Positions 1 through 11,800 of a stretch of DNA of 64,000 nucleotides are shown one piece after another. A program made the translations under genes and the position numbers. The stretch is taken from contig CP051247.1 of NCBI GenBank assembly GCA_017795105.1, positions 5,222,001 through 5,286,000 of the forward strand, read 5' to 3'. Numbering within the stretch: position 1 is the stretch's first letter; the number at the start of each line of letters is the position of its first letter. Source of the DNA: Planctomycetaceae bacterium (lineage in GTDB: Bacteria; Planctomycetota; Planctomycetia; Planctomycetales; Planctomycetaceae). The notes under the pieces are model-generated. The model was not told the DNA's origin, searched no databases, and worked only from the letters and a program-made list of their open reading frames with translations.

Positions 1-1991
1 TTGACCACGCCGGCGAAGCGGTATCCCTGGTTGAGTAACTGCAGCCAGTTGAAAACACGGTTGCTGTTGGGCACCGAAGATGAATTGTTGAGATCGGCCG
101 GGATCTTCAACACGGCGGTCGGTGGATGAATCTCGATGCAGTCGATGTAAGGGAACGACTGGGAGTGTCCTTCGTCTCTCACACCGTCTCCGTTCTTATC
201 GTAGAAGAGCCAGCCAAGATCGGGATGATTCTGCTGGACCACCTTTTCGCTGCGGTCATCCCAGAGAGCGACTCGCTGCAGCTGAGTTTCCGGGCTGTCG
301 TCGGTCACCGGGGCTCCGCCATCCTGTTGACCGGGATGATGTTCCAACGGGAAAACGTTCTGATGATTCAGCGGCAGCGGCTTACCCGTCAGTTCCATGC
401 CAGTGCAGGTTGCCAGCTGGTCTTCAATTTTGAGCGCCTTCAAGTGCGGCGAGTAAGTGTCGATGCGGTTGTGCTCGGTGCAGGGAGCGTACTCAAGATG
501 TTCGCAAAGCAGATTGAGGACCCGGCCCATCTGATGGCTGGTATTGTCCCCGGATGGACTGCTGTGGCTGTGAAACTCGGTGCTGACCCAGCCGGTGGTA
601 TCGACACTCCGCTTGAGTTGAGCCGTCAACTGCGTTGCCTGATCAGCCTCGACGGTCACGTTCTTGAACGCGGCATCGAACTCGGGGCCATGGCTGATGA
701 TTGCTTCGTACTCGCCCGTCGGAAGCAGAATGTTTTCTGTTCCGCGCGGCAGATACACCAGATTCTTTACCTGCCGAATTGCCGACTCCGGACCAAGATC
801 GAGCGGTGTCGATTCGCCGCGACGACGCAACTCAACCTTGCAGGGCAGAGGTTTGCCATCGGTTCCGTCGACGTCGATTTTCAGCGTGCCGACTTCCAGC
901 GGGACATCCAGATCAATTTGAGAGTTCTCTTCGGTCACGGCGAACGGGTAGGAAGCTCCGACGGGAATTCCGCAGAAAGAGACCGCGAGCGCGTAGTCTC
1001 CCTGAAGCAGCTTCTGATCGATCCGCCCGCTTCCATCAGCCCAGAGCGTGCCGTAATACTCACCGTCCCGCGTCAGCTCCACGCGGGCGTTCGGGATCCG
1101 CCGTCCACCACCGATGACCGTAACGGTTGCGGGAATGGGACTGGCATCGCCTTCGCTGGATGCATGCTGATTTCGCAGCGTACACGCATTCCCGGCGACG
1201 TACAGATTCAGTTCGAGCGAGTACTGTTCGCCCGGCTTCAGCGACAAATCCGGCTGGCGACTGCCGCGACCGTAACGCAAAACAGACAGCCGCGATGTGC
1301 TTCGCGAAGTGACTTGCCGCCCGGGAATCGAAACGCCATACGCCTGCCCCCAGAAACGGTCTTCGACCAGATACAGATCCGACTTGCCGTTAGCGGTCTT
1401 GAACGCGTCTTCATTACCGGCGTCGTAACGGAGATCGTCGCTCAAGAGGACATCGACATCCGATTTCGCTGTGTTGCGGAATGTCTGTCGAACAATCAAA
1501 TGCGGGCTGTCGGCTTCGAGTCGGTAGGTGACATGCAACTCGGGCCGGTTTTCCACAGCCGGTGCGATCATTGTCAATTCGATTGCCTGCTCGTCGGAGA
1601 AGGTGTTGCGGTCATCGAACTCCAGGGATTCGTGGGCAGCATTACGAAGTTGAACCGAGCGGAACGGATAAGCGCGGCTGCCGGGATAGTACGCGGTCAA
1701 CTGGTCCGCTGGGTGCAATCGGGTTGTGTAGTCGATCAGGCAACCGCCGACGGCTGGCGTTGTCATGTTCGCGTTGCGGGTCGCGATCGGCTGAGCGACG
1801 ACGGCGACAACATGGTCGTTGCGAAGAACGAAGTCGCCATGGATGGCATCGACTTCCTTGCCATCCGGGACAATCTCGTCCCAGTTTTCGCCGCTGATGC
1901 GGTAGACTTCCACCGGTCCGGCGTGACTGAAGCTCGTTGAGATCAGAGCGACAAGGAGAAATGCAAGTGACCGAACGAATTCCGAACGCAT
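1..1991 (-). CDS. Secreted CehA/McbA-like PHP-domain metallohydrolase, partial (C-terminus outside window)
   Basis: Reading right to left, an ATG at 1991 opens a frame that stays open to the left edge (663 complete codons). Residues 1-24 form a signal peptide ending in a Ser-His-Ala type cleavage site. A long beta-rich N-terminal part (about residues 25-460) precedes a stretch with the PHP-type motif EFHSHSSPSGDN, then CEHLEYAPCTEHNRID, which is the H-x-H ... TEHN metal-ligand pattern of CehA/McbA-type proteins. The role as a metal-dependent hydrolase is inferred from family; substrate unknown. Export suggests action outside the cytoplasm. It is the last gene seen on the minus strand at this end, 223 bp downstream of the nusA operon, probably a separate transcript. 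A long open frame on the opposite strand is a composition shadow. Confidence 0.8.
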   Translation of the reverse strand, partial: MRSEFVRSLAFLLVALISTSFSHAGPVEVYRISGENWDEIVPDGKEVDAIHGDFVLRNDHVVAVVAQPIATRNANMTTPAVGGCLIDYTTRLHPADQLTAYYPGSRAYPFRSVQLRNAAHESLEFDDRNTFSDEQAIELTMIAPAVENRPELHVTYRLEADSPHLIVRQTFRNTAKSDVDVLLSDDLRYDAGNEDAFKTANGKSDLYLVEDRFWGQAYGVSIPGRQVTSRSTSRLSVLRYGRGSRQPDLSLKPGEQYSLELNLYVAGNACTLRNQHASSEGDASPIPATVTVIGGGRRIPNARVELTRDGEYYGTLWADGSGRIDQKLLQGDYALAVSFCGIPVGASYPFAVTEENSQIDLDVPLEVGTLKIDVDGTDGKPLPCKVELRRRGESTPLDLGPESAIRQVKNLVYLPRGTENILLPTGEYEAIISHGPEFDAAFKNVTVEADQATQLTAQLKRSVDTTGWVSTEFHSHSSPSGDNTSHQMGRVLNLLCEHLEYAPCTEHNRIDTYSPHLKALKIEDQLATCTGMELTGKPLPLNHQNVFPLEHHPGQQDGGAPVTDDSPETQLQRVALWDDRSEKVVQQNHPDLGWLFYDKNGDGVRDEGHSQSFPYIDCIEIHPPTAVLKIPADLNNSSSVPNSNRVFNWLQLLNQGYRFAGVV

Positions 1992-2214
1992 AGCGCTGCT
2001 CCTCGAACCCGGGGCAGACTGCCGTCGCCCGGGTTGCAGTGATTCGGTAATGACCGTCCGGGGGTGAGCATGCCGGTCGGCGGGAAACTCAGGCAGGTTG
2101 GCGAAGACACAAACACATGTCTCCGCGTTGAATCGAGGCTAATCGAACCATACCGAATCTGCAATTGAACACGGCGGTCTCCCGCAGCAAATCTGCGAAG
2201 AGAACGCGAGTGGT

Positions 2215-3153
2215 TCAGGAAGACTTCTTCTTCGTCTTCTTCTTGGTCGAAGTGCCGGTCTTGCGACTGGCGGTCGATTTGGTGCTCTTTGAAGAGGCTT
2301 TCGTGGAGCTGCCGCCACTGCTTTTCGTGGCCTTCTTCTTTGTTGTTTTCTTGGTGGTCTTCCCAGAAGAAGATTTCTCGGCGGTCTTGCTTTTTGACTT
2401 CGAACTTCCCGACGACTTCGGGGCGGCTGGCTTCACCTTACCGTCGAGCAGGTCTTTGAGGCGCGATACCGATCCCTTGAGCACAGCAAGCGGATCGTCG
2501 TCGGCCGGAGCCGGCAAACTGGTGAAGATCGGAGTGTAGGCCGGATCGTTGGCCAGTTCATGAATGAGATGGAAGAACTGGGGGACATCGGCTTTGCGGA
2601 CTGCGGCTTTCAGCTGATCGGAGCCTGTCGAAACATCGGCGTCTTCCGGAAGCAGGCCAAGCCAGATGCAGCATTTCAGCAGGGAGGTATCGACAGGAAC
2701 CGTGTGCGTTCCGAGCGTCGACATCATCGTGTGCGACATGACGAACGGAGTCAGCGAGCTGATCTGCTTCAGGTACTTCTCGGCTGCGTCGAGATTCTTC
2801 TTCTTGAAATCTTCGAGGTCGTAGCTGTAACGCCCTTCGAAGACCTGTTGCAGCGATTCACGAACCCGCATCGCCCGCCATTCCGGCTCGGATTCGTCGA
2901 CGAAGACATGCTGCACTTCGGTGATTGAACTGACACGGATTTCGTTGTAGTCGAAGAAGGCTTCGTGCAAACGGGCGATCGTTGCCTCGGCACGTTCATG
3001 CGTAGCGTCTTCCAGGCAGATCGCGAACAGCAGCGAGTCCAGAACATCGTGGTCCGTCTTCGGCACTCGCGAGCCGTACTTTTTCTTCAGCTGCGTGACG
3101 ACCTGTTGACAGACTTTCGTACGGTCAGCGGCTTTGATCCGGTTTGTTGACAT
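2215..3153 (-). CDS. Endonuclease III-like HhH-GPD protein with histone-H1-like tail
   Basis: 312 aa. Residues about 1-215 resemble the helical fold of the HhH-GPD DNA glycosylase superfamily: the segment VPVDTSLLKC matches the VDTHVxR region that carries the catalytic Asp of endonuclease III. The hairpin that should read LPGVGxKTA is replaced by SSLTPFVMSHTMMSTLG, so the catalytic Lys is not visible, and the C-terminal 4Fe-4S cysteines are absent. Residues about 240-312 are a low-complexity Lys/Ser/Thr tail of the type seen in bacterial H1-like DNA-binding proteins. It follows rbfA by 66 bp and is probably cotranscribed with nusA-infB-rbfA. Likely a DNA-binding protein; glycosylase activity is doubtful. 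Confidence 0.8.
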   Translation of the reverse strand: MSTNRIKAADRTKVCQQVVTQLKKKYGSRVPKTDHDVLDSLLFAICLEDATHERAEATIARLHEAFFDYNEIRVSSITEVQHVFVDESEPEWRAMRVRESLQQVFEGRYSYDLEDFKKKNLDAAEKYLKQISSLTPFVMSHTMMSTLGTHTVPVDTSLLKCCIWLGLLPEDADVSTGSDQLKAAVRKADVPQFFHLIHELANDPAYTPIFTSLPAPADDDPLAVLKGSVSRLKDLLDGKVKPAAPKSSGSSKSKSKTAEKSSSGKTTKKTTKKKATKSSGGSSTKASSKSTKSTASRKTGTSTKKKTKKKSS

Positions 3154-3219
3154 TATTGCAGGTCCACCTCAGTCGGTATGTGTATGTTCGCTTCTGCCTG
3201 TGAATTCAGCTCCCGGCTG

Positions 3220-3693
3220 TCAGGCGTCCTCTCGGGACTCAGAGTCGTCTGAATGATCCTCGTCTGTTGTCGGCGAATCGGATTCGTCAGCCTCGTCCGC
3301 AGAGAGTTCCTCGTCGGAGACGACATCATCTTCAGGAGGGATCTCGCCCCGCTCGATGGCCAGCTCGCGGAGAAGTCTGGACGTCTCGATGCTCTTCTTG
3401 ACACTGTCATCGAGCACGAAGGTGAGGATGGGGGTGTAGCGTGTGTCGATGCGGTCGGCGACGAGTTTTTGCAGATAGCCGCGAGCAGAGTTGAGGCCGT
3501 GAAGACTCAACTGCTGCGACTTCTCGTCGCCCAACACGCTGACATAGACCTTGGCCGAACGCATGTCCGCGGCGACATCGACGTCGAGGACTGTGACGTT
3601 CTTGATGCGGGGATCGTTCAGTTCGAACAGGATCGCCGTGCTGATCACTTCCCGCACGGCTCGGGAAGCTTTAGCTGTTCGACGTGTCGACAT
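3220..3693 (-). CDS. rbfA: 30S ribosome-binding factor A
   Basis: 157 aa. The first 115 residues are a complete RbfA domain (KH-like fold): an opening basic helix, NDPRIKNVTVLDVDVAADM, and RYTPILTFVLDDSVKKSIE. RbfA binds the 30S subunit and aids 16S rRNA 5'-end maturation and cold adaptation. The last 40 residues are an acidic Asp/Glu/Ser tail, longer than in E. coli RbfA. ATG start preceded by AAGGA at a 10-nt distance. Lies between infB and the HhH-GPD gene; the nusA-infB-rbfA order is the classic bacterial one. Confidence 0.95.
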   Translation of the reverse strand: MSTRRTAKASRAVREVISTAILFELNDPRIKNVTVLDVDVAADMRSAKVYVSVLGDEKSQQLSLHGLNSARGYLQKLVADRIDTRYTPILTFVLDDSVKKSIETSRLLRELAIERGEIPPEDDVVSDEELSADEADESDSPTTDEDHSDDSESREDA

Positions 3694-3753
3694 TCAGTGC
3701 GGATTCCTTCTAGGGAGCTAAAACAGTGAACTCGGTGATTACGCCAGCCAGCA

Positions 3754-6597
3754 TTAATCATCCAGTGTCCGCTGCAGCTTATCGATGCGATATGCTTCCA
3801 GCAGGTCGCCTTCCTTGATGTCGTTGAACCCGTCGAGCCGGATTCCGCATTCCATGCCTTCACGAACCGACTTCACATCTTCCTTCTCACGACGCAGCGA
3901 CGCGATCGGGTAGTTGTTGATAATGGTCTGGTCGCGAATCACGTGGACGCGGTCGTTGCGGTCGATCGTTCCATTCAGCACACGGCAACCGGCAATCGTA
4001 CCGGTGCGGCTGATGCTGAAGGTCTGCAGGACGATGGCACGTCCCGTCGAAACTTCGACCGTTTCCGGTGCCAGCAGTCCCTCGAGAGCCCGTTTAATAT
4101 CTTCGGTGATCTCGTAGATGATGTTGTACCGGCGAATATCAACGCCTTCGTTCTGGGCCAGATGAGCGGCCCGATCTTCGGCGATAACGTGGAACGCGAT
4201 AATGATCGCACCTGACGCCGCGGCCAGAGACACGTCGCTCTCGTTAACACCCCCGACGTTGGCATGCAGAATTTCGGTCCGGACTTCCGGATGCTCGAAC
4301 TTCTCGATCTCGCCGCGAAGGGCTTCGATCGAACCAGGCGTATCGGCCTTGAGAATGACTGGCAGCTTCTTCTCGCCGCCGCCACCCAGAATCTGTTCCA
4401 GCGTCTTGGGACCGCCACGGCTCGCCAGGGATTCGGTACGACCCTGATGAATCCGCTGTTCGGCAATCGCCCGTGCTTCTTCGATGTCGGACATCACAAA
4501 GAAGTGGTCTCCGGCAGCGGGCACGGTATCGAGTCCGGCAATTCGCACAGGTTGGGACGGACCAGCTTCGGTCAGTTCCTGATCGTAGTCGTTGAACATC
4601 GCCCGCACACGACCGTAGGCCGTTCCGCACACGACGACATCGCCGACACGCAGAGTTCCCTGTTGCACGATCGCCCAGGCAATCGGACCGCGACCTTCGT
4701 CCCGGAACGCTTCCAGACAGGCTCCATAAGCTTCCGCCTGCGGTGCAGCCTTGTACTCGTGAAGCTCAGCGGTCAGGAGAATCGTTTCGAGCAGGTCATC
4801 GATACCAATGTTCTTCAAACCCGACGTGCGAACGACTTCGACATCGCCACCCCACTCAGAGACGAGCACGTCGTGGGAAGCGAGTTCCTGAAGAACCTTC
4901 TGCTCATTGACGTCCGGAAGGTCGACTTTGTTCATCGCGACGATCAATGGAACACCAGCCGCTTTTGCGTGACTGATACATTCCACGGTCTGTGGCATGA
5001 CACCATCGTTGGCGGCGACCACCAGGACAATGATATCGGTCACGTTGGCACCGCGAGATCGCATTTCCCCGAACGCAGCGTGACCCGGTGTATCGACGAA
5101 AGTGATCTTCTGATTGTTCTTTTCCACCTGGTAGGCGGCGATGTGCTGGGTGATTCCCCCGGCTTCCCCGGCAACCACATTGGACGTACGCAGCGTATCG
5201 ACCAGTGTCGTTTTCCCGTGGTCGACGTGACCGAGAATGGTCACAATCGGCGGGCGGGAAATCAGTTCGCCTTCTTCGAACTCCTGTTCCCGACGCTGAG
5301 CGAGCAGGTCTTCGACGCTTTCTTCACTCTTGATCGTCAGGTCGACGCCCAGTTCGATCGCCAGATCCATCGCCGTCTCTTCATCGAGCGAGTCGTTGAT
5401 CTGGGCCATGATGCCCTGCTTGAACAAAATCGTCAGCAGGTCCTTGGCGGGACGTCCCATCGCTTCTGAGAGGCTTCGAACCGTAATCGGCTGTTCGATC
5501 GATGCAGCCGACTTGTATTCAACGTTGCGATTGCGACGCTGACGAAGACCGCGGCGGGAACGCATCGAGTCATCACGGTCATCATCTGTTCGACGACGCC
5601 CACGCTGGCCACGGCGGATCTCCCGATCGGCCATGCCACCGAACCGACCGCGCGTCTTTGGACGATCGTCGGATTCCTCCGCACCCGGCTTTCCGCCTTT
5701 TCCTCGTGTCTTGTCATCGCTGTGCTTGCGGATATGAGCCGCCAGCGGACTTTGACCATCCAGAATCTGGGCGGTCAGTTTCACGTCCGGTTTCTGGGCG
5801 GGAGCCTCGTCTTTCTTCCGGACAGGCCCTTCGGTCTTGAACTTCGGAGGCGTTGCCAGACTCGGCATGGCGGGACGAGGCTTCGGTTTTGGCTTACGCT
5901 GTCCGCCTTCCTGAATGCTGGCCCGAGGCTTCATGTCCCGAATCTTGGAAGCCAGGTTGCCGGTCGGAGACACATATTCCGGCTTTGTCGGAGCGTTTTC
6001 ATCAGGGGTGTCGATATCGTCGCCGTCATCATCCCCAGCGACGTCGTCGCTGTCGGCTTCGTCGGAAACCTCTTCCGCTTCAGCGGTTTCTGCAGGCTCT
6101 TCTTCGACTTCCGGTTCCGGAGCAGCGGGAGCTTCGGTCTCGGCGACGACTTCCGGCGTCGGAGCTTCTTCCGGAGCGGCCTTCGGCTCTTCGGGCTCGG
6201 CTGCGACTTCCGGGGTCTGGACTTCTTCGGGCTCTTGAGTCTGCTCGACGGGTTCAGCCGGAGCGGGAGTCTCGGCAGCCGGAGGAGTCTGCTTTGGCTC
6301 TTCCTGACGTGGACTCGGCGTCGGACGCGGCGTCATCGTGCGAATCGATCGAACCTTGCCGACGGTCTTCTCGGGAGCGAATTCTGGAGACGGAGTCGGA
6401 GCGGACGATGGGGACGCTGTCGCCACCTTGTTGCCCTTCAGCGAATCAAGGTAGTTCAGCAGATGATCCCGTTCTTCCGGAGAAATGCTGGCCAGAGCCG
6501 AGCTCTTCACAGGAATTCCTGCATCGTTGCAATGTTTGATCAGCTCTTTACTGTCGTAATCGAGCTCTTTCGCCAAAGCGAAAATCCGTATCTTCAA
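3754..6597 (-). CDS. infB: Translation initiation factor IF-2
   Basis: 947 aa. An IF2_N domain (residues 1-55) is followed by a long low-complexity Pro/Glu/Ala linker and a basic Arg-rich patch, then the GTPase core: G1 GHVDHGKT at residues 456-463, G3 DTPGH, G4 NKVD, then the beta-barrel domains and C-terminal IF2 domain. IF-2 brings initiator fMet-tRNA to the 30S subunit and promotes subunit joining. The start is a TTG at 6597: it gives the canonical N-terminus (MKIRIFALAKEL) and has GAGGGG 7 nt upstream. The linker is strongly acidic and Pro-rich, typical of planctomycetes. Second gene of the nusA operon. Confidence 0.97.
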   Translation of the reverse strand: MKIRIFALAKELDYDSKELIKHCNDAGIPVKSSALASISPEERDHLLNYLDSLKGNKVATASPSSAPTPSPEFAPEKTVGKVRSIRTMTPRPTPSPRQEEPKQTPPAAETPAPAEPVEQTQEPEEVQTPEVAAEPEEPKAAPEEAPTPEVVAETEAPAAPEPEVEEEPAETAEAEEVSDEADSDDVAGDDDGDDIDTPDENAPTKPEYVSPTGNLASKIRDMKPRASIQEGGQRKPKPKPRPAMPSLATPPKFKTEGPVRKKDEAPAQKPDVKLTAQILDGQSPLAAHIRKHSDDKTRGKGGKPGAEESDDRPKTRGRFGGMADREIRRGQRGRRRTDDDRDDSMRSRRGLRQRRNRNVEYKSAASIEQPITVRSLSEAMGRPAKDLLTILFKQGIMAQINDSLDEETAMDLAIELGVDLTIKSEESVEDLLAQRREQEFEEGELISRPPIVTILGHVDHGKTTLVDTLRTSNVVAGEAGGITQHIAAYQVEKNNQKITFVDTPGHAAFGEMRSRGANVTDIIVLVVAANDGVMPQTVECISHAKAAGVPLIVAMNKVDLPDVNEQKVLQELASHDVLVSEWGGDVEVVRTSGLKNIGIDDLLETILLTAELHEYKAAPQAEAYGACLEAFRDEGRGPIAWAIVQQGTLRVGDVVVCGTAYGRVRAMFNDYDQELTEAGPSQPVRIAGLDTVPAAGDHFFVMSDIEEARAIAEQRIHQGRTESLASRGGPKTLEQILGGGGEKKLPVILKADTPGSIEALRGEIEKFEHPEVRTEILHANVGGVNESDVSLAAASGAIIIAFHVIAEDRAAHLAQNEGVDIRRYNIIYEITEDIKRALEGLLAPETVEVSTGRAIVLQTFSISRTGTIAGCRVLNGTIDRNDRVHVIRDQTIINNYPIASLRREKEDVKSVREGMECGIRLDGFNDIKEGDLLEAYRIDKLQRTLDD

Positions 6598-6728
6598 AAC
6601 GCAACCCCTCTGATAAACCCTCTGTGAACCGGATCAGTTCAATCACACGCAGCGAATGCTCTGTCCTGTTCTTACGTCTTGTCCAGTTCTTCAGGAAAAA
6701 TGACAATCTGAGACGTGCCATTACCTGA

Positions 6729-8240
<1,512 letters not shown>

Positions 8241-8356
8241 GTTTCTCCTTCCGAACGAAAGCGCGATGATCTCATCGCGTCATTCTAGAGGTCGCTGGGG
8301 AAATTCCGTCCGGGTGACGTTCCATCCAGCGACGACTCGGCAATTTATTCCGCTGT

Positions 8357-8388
8357 AAAAATAAAAAAGCGGGTTCCAAAAAACCCAC
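8357..8388 (-). terminator. Rho-independent terminator on the minus strand
   Basis: Read on the minus strand: GTGGGTT, a short T-rich loop, AACCCGC (7-bp stem with one wobble), immediately followed by TTTTTTATTTTT. It lies about 115 bp upstream of nusA and about 500 bp downstream of the ileS stop, so it closes a transcript coming from ileS or from a small RNA in the gap. Confidence 0.8.
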
Positions 8389-8890
8389 TTCTATCGAACC
8401 GTTCCGTGCCATCGGCAGTTCCAGGGAACTTCATGCGATGACTGAGATGGGGAAAATCCCACATTTCGGCGCTCACATAAGAGTTGCCTTTCTGCTGATT
8501 TGCTTCACGCGAAGGACAGCAAAACGGAGAATTGCCGCAAGAATGACGGTGACGATCATTTTTGACCTCGATCGTTGGTCATCTCACGCAACTCCACATT
8601 GCCCGCTCCTCACACGCTGACAAACAGTCCAACGAATTCCGGAGAATTCGAGTGGATATTGACTCTAATCGCAGTGCCGCAGCCGGTTTACGTCGGGCCA
8701 GGCAACTGCAAATCATCAATCAATGCAAAAATATCGAAGCGCAATCTTTGCAGATTGCACCGCAGTACTTCTATAAAATTATCCGGCAACTACTGAACTG
8801 TCAATCGTCTCCGGCGGCTCAGCGGGCAGGAAACGTTGAATTTCGGCGTCACTCCAGTAGATTTTCGCCGGAGCGAACAACTGGTCGACT
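8389..8890. other. Gene-free stretch between ileS and the terminator; possible small RNA
   Basis: No convincing reading frame on either strand (short frames lack ribosome sites and family resemblance). On the minus strand the part next to the terminator contains a perfect 14-nt inverted repeat around AGTTCC..GGAACT (8417-8430) and a GTGGGATTTTCCCC hairpin (about 8447-8465). This is either an unusually long ileS 3' UTR or a separate non-coding RNA ending at the terminator. I cannot assign an RNA family. Confidence 0.3.
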
Positions 8891-11800
8891 TCAGCTGACC
8901 GACACGGCCAGAACAACCGAAAAATCACCGACGTTGACGCTCTTCCCGTCCTCAACGCTCTCCTCGCGAGCGAGTGAATCGGCCAGCGTTTCGGTTGAGA
9001 TGTAGTCCTGCCAGGTCTCGACCATTTCTCGAACGCGGGCTTCCTCGGTCGCGTATCGGATCTGAATGCGGTCTTCGATTTCGAGGTTGGCGTCTTTCCG
9101 AGCCTGCTGGACATGCCGCACGAAGTCGCGGGCCATCCCTTCGGCAATGAGTTCGTCGGTGAGAACCGTCGAGATCGCGACCTGGACACCCTGTTCGTCA
9201 GCGGTGCCCCACTCGCTCGACTGTTCCGTGCTCACGAGCACATCATCCGGCTCGAGCGTGATCGAATCGCCGCTCAGGTCGATCGTGACCGATTCTCCGG
9301 CTCGAAGTGGTGCCAGAGCCTGCGGATCGAGAGCGGGAAGTTCTTTCCGAATCTTGCCGAGCAGCTTGCCGTATTTCGGACCGACCGTTTTCAGGTTCGG
9401 CTTGAACGCGTACTGCACGATGCCATCGAGATTCTCCACGGCCGTGATCTTCTTGACGTTCAGCTCGTCCTGAATTACGCCAGCCAGCTGTTCGATGGCG
9501 GCCTGCTGTCCCGGATCGCTGCAGGTAATGCGAATCTCAGCCAGAGGCTGACGGACCCGCATATTGGTCATCTCGCGAACCTGATGCCCAAGTTTGACGA
9601 CGCGCTGAGCCGTCGCCGTGCGGGCATTCAGTTCTTCATCGAGCAGCTCCGGGTTTACCTGCGGGTAATCGCAGAGGTGAACCGACTCCGGCCACTTCGA
9701 ATCGGCTGGGGTTTCCGTCTCGCCTGCAACCAGATCGCGGCCGAACACCAGGTTTTGATAGATCCGCTCAGAAAGGAACGGGATCACCGGAGCGAGCAGC
9801 TGACAGAGCGTGACGATGACTTCGTGCAGCGTCTGATAAGCGGCTCGCTTATCGCTGTCATTGACATCCTTGCTTCGCCAGAACCGGCGGCGATTGCGGC
9901 GGATGTACCAGTTCGACAGATCGTCGATGAACTGCCCGGCAGTCGTCACGAAGCGGGACGTGTCGTACGCCTGAAAGCTTTCATGAGCGACTTGAATCAA
10001 CGTCTGCAGGCGGGACAGGATCCACCGATCGATTTCCTGACGCTCCGCGTACGGCACTTGCTCGTCGTTCGGATTGAACTCATCGAGTCGTGCGTAGTTC
10101 ACGAAGAAGGCGTACGAGTTCCACAGCGGAATCAGGAACTGGCGGCGAATCTCATCAGCCGGCTTACTCGTCACCTTACAGGTCGGCGAGCCTTCCTGAG
10201 TTTCGGTGATCGTCCCGTCCGGCGTTTCGAGAGCAACTGGCTGGTCCTTGTCCCGCAGGCCAAACCGCAGATCGACCGCCGGGTTCTGATTCAGATACAT
10301 CCAGCGAAGTGTGTCGACGCCGAGCTGTTCGGCGGCTTCTTCAAACCAGATCGCGGTCCCGTCCGACTTGTGCATCGGCCGACCGAGTTCGTCCATCACC
10401 AGACGGTGTCCGAGCAAGGTCTTGAAGGGCCGCTTCATCGCCGGATCGTCAGTTTCGTCGTAGCGCATCATCGTCGAGAGCGACAGCAGCGAGTAGAACC
10501 AGTTTCGGAACTGGCCGGGGAAACACTCGGTGACGAAGTCGGCCGGGTACCACTTCTCCCACATGTCGCGATGCGTGTTGTAGCCCATCGTGGAGAAGGG
10601 GGTGATCCCGGCGTCGAGCCATGGATTGCCGACGTCTTCAATCCGGGACAGAACAGCGCCCGTCTTCTCGCTCTTGATTTTGACCGCATCGATCCAGGGA
10701 CGGTGGGGCGTGTTGCCTTCCAGAACGTCCCAGCCCTCGACAGCCCGTTCTTTCAGTTCCGCCAGCGAACCGATGACTTCGAAATCGCTAGGGTCTTCCG
10801 GGTTGATCCAGATCGGCAGCGCCAGTCCCCAGAATCGTTTCTTGGAGATCATCCAGTCCCGCATGTTGGTCAGCCATTCGACCTCGCGGTTCTGGCCATC
10901 AATGCTGTCGGGCAGCCAGTCGATCTGACGGGTCACGTCTTTAATCTCTTCCCGCCAGTCCATGTCGATGAACCACTCATCGACGAGACGGAAGACGAGC
11001 TCATCGCCCGTCCGCCAGCAGTGCGGATAGATGTGCGGATACTTCTCGACCGAAACCAGCAGACCCTTCTCCTGCAGTTTCTCGATGACGAGATCAACCG
11101 TTTCCTGATCGATGGCGTTTCGGCCGGTGAATTCGCCGAAGCCTTCCTGGAACAGGCCGTTCTCCCCGAGCGGAGCGATGCCAACGATGCCCAGTTCGAT
11201 CCCGATTTTATGGTCGACATCCCCGCAGCCCGGAGCAGTGTGGACGATCCCGGTTCCTTCCCCCGCGACAACATGGGCGTTGCCTTTGGAATCGCGACCG
11301 CCATCGACGACCAGATGGCAATCGACGGCTGTCTTGTCCATCAGATTCTTCTCTGGAGGATAGCCGCCCGGCTGGCTCTGAGCAGGGAGTTCATCGAAGG
11401 GGCCGGTGTATTTCCAGCCGACCATCTCGGCTCCCTTAATGGTGCCGAGCTCTTCGAAGCCGCCCTGTTCCTTGAGGATCTGAGCCAGCGTCTTCAGCTT
11501 GCCGATATCCTCCGGCCACGACCATTCCGGCCGTCCAAAGCCTTCCTTGAACTCCTTGTCGAGCCGTTTGTAGTTCAGGTTCTCTTTGGCGAAGTAATAG
11601 ATCTGCCCGTCCCGCTTCATCTGGACTTTGAGGTAATCCAGCTCGGGATTCACTGCGGCCGCGACGTTGCTGGTCAGCGTCCATGGCGTCGTCGTCCAGA
11701 CAAGCAGGCTTTCCTTTTCCCGCTCTTGCAGGGGGAACTTCACGAACAGCGAACGGTGGACGGTGAGTTTCCGGCCGTCGGCGATTTCCATCTGCGAATA

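Noticed and set aside
126..1940. A 604-codon open frame on the plus strand
   Set aside because: It is antisense to the PHP-type secreted protein; it has no ribosome site or family resemblance and mirrors high-GC third positions.
8438..8620. Small gene between nusA and ileS
   Set aside because: 60 codons, no ribosome site, no conserved motif, and composition unlike neighbouring genes.
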